A stretch of 64,000 nucleotides of DNA from contig NZ_CP118974.1 in assembly GCF_029024305.1 (NCBI RefSeq), forward strand, positions 434,001 to 498,000, in the 5' to 3' direction. The notes under the pieces are model-generated. The model worked only from the letters and a program-made list of their open reading frames with translations. It had not been told where the DNA came from and made no database searches. The position numbers and the translations under genes are program-made. Of the stretch, positions 8,813 through 15,828 are shown one piece after another (position 1 is the first letter of the stretch; each line of letters starts with the position of its first letter). The DNA comes from Mammaliicoccus vitulinus. Lineage in GTDB: Bacteria; Bacillota; Bacilli; Staphylococcales; Staphylococcaceae.

Positions 8813-8836
8813 TTGGGACGGAATTATCTATGTTAA
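8813..8836 (+). CDS. Possible 7-codon leader peptide overlapping the OTC start
   Basis: The only good Shine-Dalgarno here (AAGGAG, 8798-8803) is 9 bases before a TTG that opens MGRNYLC-stop; its TAA overlaps the OTC ATG, an arrangement that permits translational coupling. It contains one arginine, written with the rare codon CGG. Alternatively OTC starts at ATT 8812 with six extra residues. Unproven. Confidence 0.3.
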   Translation: MGRNYLC

Positions 8837-9831
8837 AGGAATTAAATAAGATGAGTTTTTTAAAAGAAGTTGATTTTTCTAAAGAAGAGTTAGAAACACT
8901 TATTGATTTAGCAATAGAACTAAAATTCAAAGAAAAGCATCAGATCCCACATCGTTACTTAAACGGGAAACATATTGCTTTATTATTTGAAAAAAATTCT
9001 ACGAGAACACGTTCAGCTTTTACAGTAGCTGCTACTAAAATGGGTGCAAGTGTGTCGTATCTTGGTAAAGAAGATTTACAATTAGGCAAGAAAGAATCTG
9101 TTGAAGATACAGCGATTGTATTAGGTTCAATGTTTGATGGAATAGCTTTTAGAGGATATGAACAAAAGACAGTAGAAGACTTGGCTAAGTTTTCAAATGT
9201 ACCAGTATGGAATGGCTTAACAAATGAGTGGCATCCAACGCAAATGCTAGCTGACTTTTTAACGATTAAAGAATATTTTGGCACTTATGAAGGAAAGACA
9301 CTTACATTTATAGGTGATGGTCGCAATAACGTAGCGAATTCGTTGCTTGTAACAAGCGCGATACTTGGTGTGAATATACATATTGTCGCACCGGAAGAGC
9401 TACATCCTAGTTCAGAAATTCAAGAAATGGCTAAATCACTTAGTGAAAAATCACAAAGTGAAGTGTTAATTACAAGCGATATTCAAGAAGGTATTTATGG
9501 TAGTGACGTTATTTACACGGATGTTTGGTGCTCGATGGGTGAAGAAGATCAACTTGAAGAACGTTTCGAACTATTAAAAGATTATCAAGTGAATCAACAC
9601 CTCATCAATTTAACAGGTAAAAATGACACTTTATTTTTACATTGCTTGCCGGCTATTCATGATTTGAATACAGAAATGGGCGCACTTTGTTTCGAAAAAT
9701 TTGGTGTACCTTGTATGGAAGTAACAGATGATGTTTTCAGATCAGAATATTCAAAAGTATTCCAACAAGCTGAGAACAGAATGCACACAATAAAAGCATT
9801 ACTTGCTACAACATGTGGCGAAATATTTTAA
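8830..9831 (+). CDS. argF: Ornithine carbamoyltransferase
   Basis: Converts ornithine and carbamoyl phosphate to citrulline, or runs the reverse in the arginine deiminase pathway. 333 residues. Carbamoyl-phosphate loop STRTR (57-61), HPTQ (135-138), the SMGE loop (about 235-238) and HCLPA (271-275) are all intact, so it should be active. The ATG fits the S. aureus N-terminus, but its nearest Shine-Dalgarno is 26 bases away (see the possible leader). No arcA, arcC or arcD neighbours are present, so anabolic argF versus catabolic arcB cannot be settled from context. Confidence 0.9.
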   Translation: MLKELNKMSFLKEVDFSKEELETLIDLAIELKFKEKHQIPHRYLNGKHIALLFEKNSTRTRSAFTVAATKMGASVSYLGKEDLQLGKKESVEDTAIVLGSMFDGIAFRGYEQKTVEDLAKFSNVPVWNGLTNEWHPTQMLADFLTIKEYFGTYEGKTLTFIGDGRNNVANSLLVTSAILGVNIHIVAPEELHPSSEIQEMAKSLSEKSQSEVLITSDIQEGIYGSDVIYTDVWCSMGEEDQLEERFELLKDYQVNQHLINLTGKNDTLFLHCLPAIHDLNTEMGALCFEKFGVPCMEVTDDVFRSEYSKVFQQAENRMHTIKALLATTCGEIF

Positions 9832-9839
9832 TGAATAAA

Positions 9840-9866
9840 AGAGGCACTTCATTACGAAGCGCCTCT
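9840..9866 (+). terminator. OTC terminator hairpin, left copy of a duplicated pair
   Basis: AGAGGCACTTC pairs with GAAGCGCCTCT around ATTAC. An almost identical hairpin at 10456-10482 lies on the far side of the composite repeat element; this copy lacks the T-run that follows the right copy. Confidence 0.75.
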
Positions 9867-10455
9867 CAATGTGTCGACGAAGTCTTAAACTTTGCCGGCA
9901 TTTTTTTATGCGCATGCTTTCCGCGGGCATGTCTCAGCCTGTAGTCTTCGAATCATGCTGTTCCCGCAGGAGTCAGCGCTAAAAAATACCGAATATTAAC
10001 AAATCATATTATAATATAGATGAAATTTTATTTTGAATTTATCAAGTGAAGATCCACATGATAAATAGAGCCGATGAATTTATCAAGTGAAGGTCCACAT
10101 GATAAATAGAGCCATTGAATTTATCAAGTCAGGCTTCACATGATAAATAGGGACGTTGAATTTATCAAGTCAGGCTTCACATGATAAATAGAGCCTTTGA
10201 ATTTATCAAGTCAGGCTTCACATGATAAATAGAGCCTTTGAATTTATCAAGTCAGACTCCACATGATAAATAGCAATAAATCTTTATATTATTCCCCCAC
10301 GATTTTGCAAAGTGCTGACGCCCGGGGGAATAGTATGAGTGAGAGACTACAGGCTCGAGCCATACCCCTAGGCAAGCATGCACTTTCAAAATCGTAAGAT
10401 TTTAAAATAAAAAACCGCCAACAAGTTCACTTTAAGTGACTTTTTTGACAGTCTG
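9867..10455. repeat. Composite intergenic repeat element R1 (A module, six 41-bp units, inverted B module)
   Basis: Order: hairpin TGTCGACGAAG... with T-run (9872-9907), module A core (9910-9979), AT-rich spacer, six 41-bp hairpin units starting at 10035, 10076, 10117, 10158, 10199 and 10240, module B core in opposite orientation (10312-10383), and outer hairpin B (about 10415-10452). The element lies between two direct copies of the local terminator hairpin. R1 lacks the 16-codon ORF present in R2-R4: the missing stretch is exactly one AAATTTTATTT repeat plus the bases between the two copies. No protein-coding gene is visible. Confidence 0.85.
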
Positions 10456-10485
10456 AGAGGCACTTCATTACGAAGTGCCTCTTTT
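10456..10485. terminator. Right copy of the duplicated terminator hairpin (argF/rarD)
   Basis: AGAGGCACTTC pairs with GAAGTGCCTCT, followed by TTTT. Same loop and orientation as the hairpin at 9840-9866, with one base changed so the stem is now perfect. It also terminates rarD on the minus strand. Confidence 0.82.
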
Positions 10486-10491
10486 AAATTT

Positions 10492-11400
10492 CTATATATC
10501 TTTTATTAATTTTTTGCGGTTACGACTGATTTCTACATATTTAGTGTAGCTATAAAGGATTATACCTGCCCAAATAAATATGAATGTGATCAATTGATCG
10601 ATATCAAAGTGTTCATTTAATAAGAAAATACCTATAAAGAACATGATAGTTGGCCCGATATATTGTATGAATCCTGTTAGTGAAAGTGGTATTTTTCTTG
10701 CACCAGCACTAAATAAAATAAGTGGTATAGCTGTTACTGCTCCTGATAGTAATAACCATCCGCTTGAAACATTCATACCAAATGTAATGGCATCAGTTTG
10801 CGATAAGTAAAATATATAAAGCAATGCTGCTGGCATTGTGACAATACATTCTATTGTTATGCTACTAAATGCATCAATGTCTACAACTTTTTTAATTAAT
10901 CCATACAATGCAAACGATGTTGCTAGAATGATGGATACGTATGGAAATTCTCCAACTTGAAACGTCATATAAACCACGCCGATAAATGCTAATAAAATGG
11001 CTATCCATTGTGCTTTTGAGAAACGTTCTCCTAAAAATACAAACGCTAGAAAGATACTCATTAAAGGATTGATATAATAGCCAAGACTTGCTTGAAGTAC
11101 ATGATGGTTATTAACTGCCCATATAAATGTACCCCAGTTAACTGTAATGATATAACCTGCTGCAATGATAGCGAACAACATTTTTTTATGTTGGAATAAC
11201 TTAACTGTTGCATGCTTAAACATGGAAAGTTGTTTAGTTAATAATAGTAATAACAACATAAATACTGTGGACCAAATAATTCTATGTGCGAGTATTTCGA
11301 AAGGTCCTATATCATTTACGAGGTTCCAATAAATTGGAAGGACACCCCAAATGATATATGCAAATGCAGCATATATAATGCCTTTTTTAGTTTCTGTCAT
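10492..11400 (-). CDS. rarD: RarD, EamA-family transporter
   Basis: Membrane protein of 302 residues with ten predicted helices in two EamA halves. It opens with KKGIIYAAFAYIIWGVLPIYW and contains the LAHRIIWS segment characteristic of RarD (chloramphenicol-sensitive protein family). Substrate is unproven in any species; drug/metabolite export is assumed from the superfamily. Its start lies 3 bases after the stop of formimidoylglutamase, so the two are co-transcribed. Terminated by the duplicated hairpin next to repeat element R1. Confidence 0.88.
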   Translation of the reverse strand: MTETKKGIIYAAFAYIIWGVLPIYWNLVNDIGPFEILAHRIIWSTVFMLLLLLLTKQLSMFKHATVKLFQHKKMLFAIIAAGYIITVNWGTFIWAVNNHHVLQASLGYYINPLMSIFLAFVFLGERFSKAQWIAILLAFIGVVYMTFQVGEFPYVSIILATSFALYGLIKKVVDIDAFSSITIECIVTMPAALLYIFYLSQTDAITFGMNVSSGWLLLSGAVTAIPLILFSAGARKIPLSLTGFIQYIGPTIMFFIGIFLLNEHFDIDQLITFIFIWAGIILYSYTKYVEISRNRKKLIKDI

Positions 11401-11403
11401 TGA

Positions 11404-12393
11404 TTAAGACTCCCATTGTGATTGAATTACTTCTGCTTGATCGTGATAGATATTTGAAGCGATGTTTGCTAATAATCTCGACGTTCGATTATCAATATCA
11501 AATCGTGGTGATAATTCAGCTATACTGATGCTTGAGCTTTTATTTGAGTTTGTAACGAGCTGCAAAATTGTTTGTACGATTTGAGGTTGTAACCCCATAA
11601 TACAAGGTGCACTAACAGCAGGTGCATAACTAACATCTATTGAATCTGTACATAATGTTATAAGAATCTCGTCATATCCTTCAATAAATGAGTTAATAGA
11701 AGTTATCGTTTCTATAGATAAATGACTACGTAGTTCATCTTCACGTATGTATTGAACGCCATACTCATCGGCTCTTTCAAACAGAGCTTTCGTATTTCCG
11801 TTTTTTTGTATACCTAACACAAAATAACCAACTTGATCATCTTGGTCTAAAATTTGTTTGAACATCGTTCCAGAAGAAGGTTGTTCATCATAATCTCTCA
11901 TATCAAAATGAGCATCTATATTTATAATTCCGATTTTTTTATTTCTATTAGCTCTTCTTACACCAAGGTAATGGCCGTATAGCACTTCATGACCGCCACC
12001 AACAATGATTGTAAAATGGTTATATAATAAAATTTTTGAAATTTTATATCCGAGTTCTTCTTGAGCTTCTTCCATTTTAGTTTTGTTGCAAATGACATTA
12101 CCATAATCGGTTAAATGTAAATATTCATTATGAATCGGTAAAGGACTCAATGACTTTCTAAAATGTTTCGGACCATCTACAGCTCCCGTTCTACCGTTGT
12201 TTCTAGATACACCTTCATCACATTCAAAGCCTATAAGCGCCATGTTTATTTGGTGTTCAAATTCTTTCTTAGGCTGAATATCTTGTTTTTCGATATTAAT
12301 CGATTCAACAATTTGATGGAACCTAAATGCAGATCTTAAAGACGTGCTATCAGTTCTTCCAGTCCACTCATCCTTTTTAACATCTTTGTACAT
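11404..12393 (-). CDS. hutG: Formimidoylglutamase
   Basis: Last step of histidine catabolism: hydrolyses N-formimino-glutamate to glutamate and formamide. Ureohydrolase (arginase) fold with the two-manganese site complete: His135 in GGGHE, Asp160, His162 and Asp164 in DAHFD, Asp250 and Asp253 in CTDSID. 329 residues, slightly longer than the S. aureus protein because of N- and C-terminal extensions. WTGRTDS near the start is typical of HutG. Shine-Dalgarno AGGAGGT before ATG. No hutH or hutU is next to it, as in S. aureus, where hut genes are scattered. Confidence 0.88.
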   Translation of the reverse strand: MYKDVKKDEWTGRTDSTSLRSAFRFHQIVESINIEKQDIQPKKEFEHQINMALIGFECDEGVSRNNGRTGAVDGPKHFRKSLSPLPIHNEYLHLTDYGNVICNKTKMEEAQEELGYKISKILLYNHFTIIVGGGHEVLYGHYLGVRRANRNKKIGIINIDAHFDMRDYDEQPSSGTMFKQILDQDDQVGYFVLGIQKNGNTKALFERADEYGVQYIREDELRSHLSIETITSINSFIEGYDEILITLCTDSIDVSYAPAVSAPCIMGLQPQIVQTILQLVTNSNKSSSISIAELSPRFDIDNRTSRLLANIASNIYHDQAEVIQSQWES

Positions 12394-12551
12394 AACAAAT
12401 ACCTCCTACATGTTACAATAGTTTTTACTAATATAAGTTTATCATGTATGATATTCATATGTTTTAATAAATGCTTAATTATTTTATAAGAAAGAAGTGT
12501 CTTTAAATGAATAGAAAGAAAGATAAAGCAAAAAGGCCGAGGAGTGATTCT

Positions 12552-13253
12552 ATGAAATGGATATATGGTCTCTTAACAGTTTGCTTATTATTTCTAGTAG
12601 CATGTGACAATCAATCTTCTAAGAATAATGAACCGAATAATGGTGGAAAGTCATCTGAAACAAAAACGACAGAAGAAAATACAACGGAAGTTAGAACGAA
12701 AGAAAAAAGTAGTGAAAATACAACTGAAGAAAAAAATACAACTGAAAATAAACAAAGTGTTGATCATACAGAACAACAATCTACAGAAGAAATTCCAGTA
12801 GAAGAAAATGTTAATGGCGTAAAGCCGAGCAAACATACTGAAACCGAAGAATTTGATACTGAAACATATAATACTGCAAGAAATTGTTTGTTAAACCAAG
12901 GTAATTCTCAAGCAGAATGTGATGAAGTAGAAAGCACTTTAGAGTTTACGCGAGCTTGGCAAAATTTAAGTCACGATGGTTATTTATGTAAAGATGACGG
13001 TTGTACGTTACCTAAAGATAATCAACAACAAAATCAAGATAGTAATCAACAGTCAGATCAAAATTCAAACTATCAAACAAATGAGTCTAATACTGTCGAT
13101 GATCATAAACAACAAAATCCATCAAATGATAGCAATCAACATTATGATGAAACAAATAACAACGAGCAAAACCAACAGCAGCAACATAGAACAAGTGAAT
13201 CAACTCATGAAAATAACAGCAATCAAGAGAATATAAATAAAGAAGCAAGTTAA
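12552..13253 (+). CDS. Putative lipoprotein with Thr/Glu-rich and Asn/Gln-rich low-complexity arms
   Basis: 233 residues. Signal peptide with lipobox LVAC, so the mature protein should begin at Cys19 and be lipid-anchored outside the membrane. Three parts: a Thr/Glu/Lys-rich arm (about 20-100), a compact segment of about 55 residues with four cysteines (RNC, AEC, YLC, DGC), and a Gln/Asn/Ser-rich tail. ATG at 12552 follows GAGGAG by 8 bases; a longer in-frame start at 12507 would bury the signal peptide and is rejected. I do not recognise a family. The cysteine core flanked by flexible arms suggests a small disulfide-bonded extracellular domain; function unknown. Confidence 0.65.
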   Translation: MKWIYGLLTVCLLFLVACDNQSSKNNEPNNGGKSSETKTTEENTTEVRTKEKSSENTTEEKNTTENKQSVDHTEQQSTEEIPVEENVNGVKPSKHTETEEFDTETYNTARNCLLNQGNSQAECDEVESTLEFTRAWQNLSHDGYLCKDDGCTLPKDNQQQNQDSNQQSDQNSNYQTNESNTVDDHKQQNPSNDSNQHYDETNNNEQNQQQQHRTSESTHENNSNQENINKEAS

Positions 13254-13520
13254 AGAAAAAGGGTAGAACCTTATTCCTTTTCTCAAAATGAATCACCCAA
13301 TCCGAAAATGAAACTAACGGATTGGGTGATTTTTATGTTTGTGATTATGTAAAGTGCATGCTTGCCTGGGTTATGGCTCGAGTCTGTAGTTTCTCACGTC
13401 TAAGATTGTCATCCAACTTATTCAAATAGAACGTTGAACACATAGACTGAATTGTGGCTTAACAAAAAAGACTGCCAACTAGTTCACTTTTAGTGACTTT
13501 GTAGACAGTCTTGTTTGTTG
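13254..13520. repeat. Terminator hairpin E, half B module and hairpin B (degenerate repeat element)
   Basis: A hairpin with CACCCAATCCG / CGGATTGGGTG (13290-13334) terminates the lipoprotein gene. It is followed by the first half of module B (13354 to about 13400), which then loses similarity, and by a B-type outer hairpin (13467-13512; TGCCAACTAGTTCACTTTTA then TGACTTTGTAGACA). It looks like a decayed relative of the composite elements. Confidence 0.7.
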
Positions 13521-13615
13521 TGAAATAAGGGGGTTATTTCAACAATGGTATAGGGTTATGTTTAATATGACTTACACTTACAGTTTAACAGGGTATATAT
13601 ACAAATCAACACTTA

Positions 13616-13671
13616 TGTGATTCTTTTCACAAATTTGTCATTTGAAATATCATTTTGTGATATATATCACT
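13616..13671 (+). promoter_or_regulatory. Two CRP/FNR-Rex-like palindromes 40 bp apart
   Basis: TGTGATTCTTTTCACA (13616-13631) and TGTGATATATATCACT (13656-13671) both follow TGTGA-N6-TCAC. The first also resembles the Rex site TTGTGAA-N4-TTCACAA and overlaps ACAAATTTGT (13629-13638), the palindrome reported for GraR. They lie 85-140 bases before the YdjM-like gene. Which regulator binds cannot be decided. Confidence 0.45.
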
Positions 13672-13755
13672 CATAAGTCACAAAGTGTTCGTATACTTGT
13701 TCGGTATTTTGTGATAAAATAAATAAAAACGATTTTGAAAAGAGGATCATTTAAT

Positions 13756-14247
13756 ATGACAGGAAAAACACATCTAGCTTGCGGTATATTCATCGGGTCA
13801 TCATTAAGTATATATTATGGAGAAGATGTATTTACTTCTTTTACTATAATTAGTTTATGTGGTGTATCAAGTTTAGTACCAGATATTTGCCACTTCAAAA
13901 GTAATCTCGGGAAGAAATTATTCCCAATTAGTTTTATTATAAGACTGATTTTTGGACATCGAACGTTTACACATTCCTTATTATTTTTATTTTTAATCTA
14001 TTGGGGATTGAATTCGATATCTGCACCAGAACCATATTTAGTTTCTATTTTATTAGGCATGTTATCTCATATCGTTTTGGATATGTTAACGCCTAGAGGT
14101 GTTAAATTGTTCTATCCATTAGATGTATCTGTAAAGTTGCCTATTGTATTTAAAACAGGTGGAGCAGTGGACTTAAGTCTGTCTTCAGCTTTTTCGATTG
14201 TTACGATTATATTATGGTGGAAAGACATTTATCGTTTATTTATATAA
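13756..14247 (+). CDS. Metal-dependent hydrolase of the YdjM/DUF457 family, membrane bound
   Basis: 163 residues, about four hydrophobic helices. Conserved polar residues sit in TGKTHLACG at the start, SLVPDICHF, GHRTFTHSL and SHIVLDMLTPRGV; this His/Asp pattern (HRxxTHS, HxxxDxxTxxG) defines the YdjM/YfhO-like inner-membrane hydrolases. Reaction and substrate are unknown. ATG at 13756 follows AGAGGATC by 7 bases; an earlier in-frame start has no site. Upstream are two TGTGA-N6-TCAC palindromes. A bidirectional terminator separates it from the convergent small stress protein. Confidence 0.78.
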   Translation: MTGKTHLACGIFIGSSLSIYYGEDVFTSFTIISLCGVSSLVPDICHFKSNLGKKLFPISFIIRLIFGHRTFTHSLLFLFLIYWGLNSISAPEPYLVSILLGMLSHIVLDMLTPRGVKLFYPLDVSVKLPIVFKTGGAVDLSLSSAFSIVTIILWWKDIYRLFI

Positions 14248-14249
14248 AA

Positions 14250-14284
14250 AAAGCTACATACACGAACTGTGTATGTAGCTTTAA
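14250..14284. terminator. Bidirectional terminator
   Basis: AAAGCTACATACAC pairs with GTGTATGTAGCTTT, with A- and T-runs on the two sides. It serves the YdjM-like gene (plus) and the small stress gene (minus). Confidence 0.88.
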
Positions 14285-14295
14285 TACTTATTATG

Positions 14296-14448
14296 TTATT
14301 TTCCGAATTTACCTTTTAAATCTTCGCCTTTATCTTTAGCGAAATCTTTACCTTTTTCAGTATACTCGTCTTTATTTTCGTTTACGTGGTCCTTACCTTT
14401 ATCAACTGCTTTGTCTTTCGCGTCGTTGAACTTATCTCCTAAACTCAT
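14296..14448 (-). CDS. Small hydrophilic stress-type protein (CsbD-like composition)
   Basis: 50 residues starting MSLGDKFNDAKDKAVDKGKD, almost entirely Lys, Asp, Glu, Gly with regularly spaced Phe and Val; predicted amphipathic helix, no Cys or Trp. The composition resembles CsbD-like and LEA-like stress proteins, but I cannot align it confidently to CsbD. Very good Shine-Dalgarno (AAGGAGGA) 8 bases before ATG, and a sigma-B type promoter about 65 bases upstream, which together argue that it is a real gene induced by general stress. Confidence 0.72.
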   Translation of the reverse strand: MSLGDKFNDAKDKAVDKGKDHVNENKDEYTEKGKDFAKDKGEDLKGKFGK

Positions 14449-14513
14449 AATAAAATCCTCCTTGGCCTATTATAATAGGAATATTTTGTGTTTGAATCAA
14501 CACATTACTATAT

Positions 14514-14538
14514 TTACCCACATAATTTAAAAATAATC
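14514..14538 (-). promoter_or_regulatory. Candidate sigma-B promoter of the small stress protein
   Basis: Read on the minus strand: GATTAT, a 13-base spacer, then GGGTAA. The -10 matches the sigma-B consensus perfectly; the -35 matches four of six bases of GTTTAA. Spacing equals that of the amaP promoter in this window. Confidence 0.5.
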
Positions 14539-14627
14539 ATTTTATTTATAATTATTTTGTGATATTTTTAGACAAATCATTCTAAAGTCGTATAATGATA
14601 ATGAGTCAAATATTCGGAGGTATTATA

Positions 14628-15815
14628 ATGCTAGATGAAACGATGTTAAAAAGACATGGGAAAGACCACTTTTTAGAGTATAGTAAAGTGATGAGTCGTA
14701 GTGAAAAAGAACAATTAGTATCAGATGTTAACAGATTAGATTTAGATGAAATTGAAGCTTTATATAAAGATGTTTATGAAAATAGAAAACCAATTGAAAT
14801 AGCAGATGATATAGAACAAGTTGCTTTTGATGTTAAAAGTCAGTTTACTCAAGACGAGTTGAAATCATATAGATCTCTAGGTCTTAAAGCTATTAAAGAT
14901 GGGAAGTTTGCTGTCTTATTAATGGCTGGTGGACAAGGTACAAGATTAGGACACAAAGGTCCAAAAGGTACTTTTTCTTTTAATGATAAAAGTTTATTTG
15001 AAAGACAAGCGGAACAACTTCGTGATTTAGTGAATGAAGTTGGCACGCCGATTCATTGGTATATTATGACAAGTGACGTTAACCATAAAGATACACTATC
15101 ATTTTTCTTAGAACATAATTATTTCGATTATGACAAGAATTATATTCACTTTTTTAAGCAAGATCATATTGTATCTTTAACTACTGAAGGTAAGTTGATT
15201 TTAGATACTGATAAGCGTATTATGCGTACACCTAACGGCAACGGTGGTGTGTTTAAATCATTAGATAAAACAAATTCATTATCAGAAATGAAAGATAATG
15301 GTGTTGAGTATTTATTCTTGAATAATATTGATAATGCTTTAGTTAAAGTGTTAGACCCAGAATTTGTCGGTTACACTGTTGAACAGAATAGTGATGTTAC
15401 GACTAAATCAATTAAAGCTTATGATGATGAAAAAGTAGGTCGTCTAGTATCTTTAGAAGGAAAAAAACGTGTGCTCGAGTACTCTGAATTATCACCTGAA
15501 GATGTCAATAAACTTGATAATGCTAATATAGGCATTCATGTGTTTAAACTTGATTTTCTAATAGAGGCAGCGTCTAAACCGTTACCTTATCATTTAGCTA
15601 TTAAAAAACTTAAGCAATTAGATGAAGATTTCAGCGTAGTTGAAGTTGAGTCATTAAAGTTTGAGTTATTCTACTTTGATATTTTTAAATATGCAAATAC
15701 ATTTGCTACACTACAAGTAGATAGAAATAAAGAATTCAGTCCTTTAAAGAATAAAGAAGGACAAGATAGTATAGAAACAGCTCAAAAAGATTTAGAAAAT
15801 AATCAACTTTTATAA
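14628..15815 (+). CDS. UDP-N-acetylglucosamine/UDP-sugar pyrophosphorylase family uridylyltransferase
   Basis: Nucleotidyltransferase that makes a UDP-sugar from UTP and a sugar 1-phosphate. 395 residues. The UTP-binding loop LMAGGQGTRLG (98-108) is eukaryotic UAP-like rather than GlmU-like; TPNGNGGVFKSL and NNIDNALVKVLDP are further family motifs. Very similar to the putative uridylyltransferase that all staphylococci carry in addition to GlmU. ATG at 14628 follows TCGGAGGT; the in-frame ATG at 14595 lacks a site. Followed 13 bases later by the hemolysin III-like gene, probably one operon. The exact sugar is not known. Confidence 0.88.
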   Translation: MLDETMLKRHGKDHFLEYSKVMSRSEKEQLVSDVNRLDLDEIEALYKDVYENRKPIEIADDIEQVAFDVKSQFTQDELKSYRSLGLKAIKDGKFAVLLMAGGQGTRLGHKGPKGTFSFNDKSLFERQAEQLRDLVNEVGTPIHWYIMTSDVNHKDTLSFFLEHNYFDYDKNYIHFFKQDHIVSLTTEGKLILDTDKRIMRTPNGNGGVFKSLDKTNSLSEMKDNGVEYLFLNNIDNALVKVLDPEFVGYTVEQNSDVTTKSIKAYDDEKVGRLVSLEGKKRVLEYSELSPEDVNKLDNANIGIHVFKLDFLIEAASKPLPYHLAIKKLKQLDEDFSVVEVESLKFELFYFDIFKYANTFATLQVDRNKEFSPLKNKEGQDSIETAQKDLENNQLL

Positions 15816-15828
15816 AAGAGGTATTTGA

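Noticed and set aside
10035-10275. CRISPR array
   Set aside because: The 41-bp period has a constant arm and a short variable centre of 6-7 bases, no spacers of CRISPR size, and no cas genes nearby.
12604-13236. Several ORFs of 60-86 codons in other frames of the lipoprotein gene
   Set aside because: Low-complexity AAC/CAA/GAA codons keep the other frames open; only the frame with a lipobox and Shine-Dalgarno is credible.
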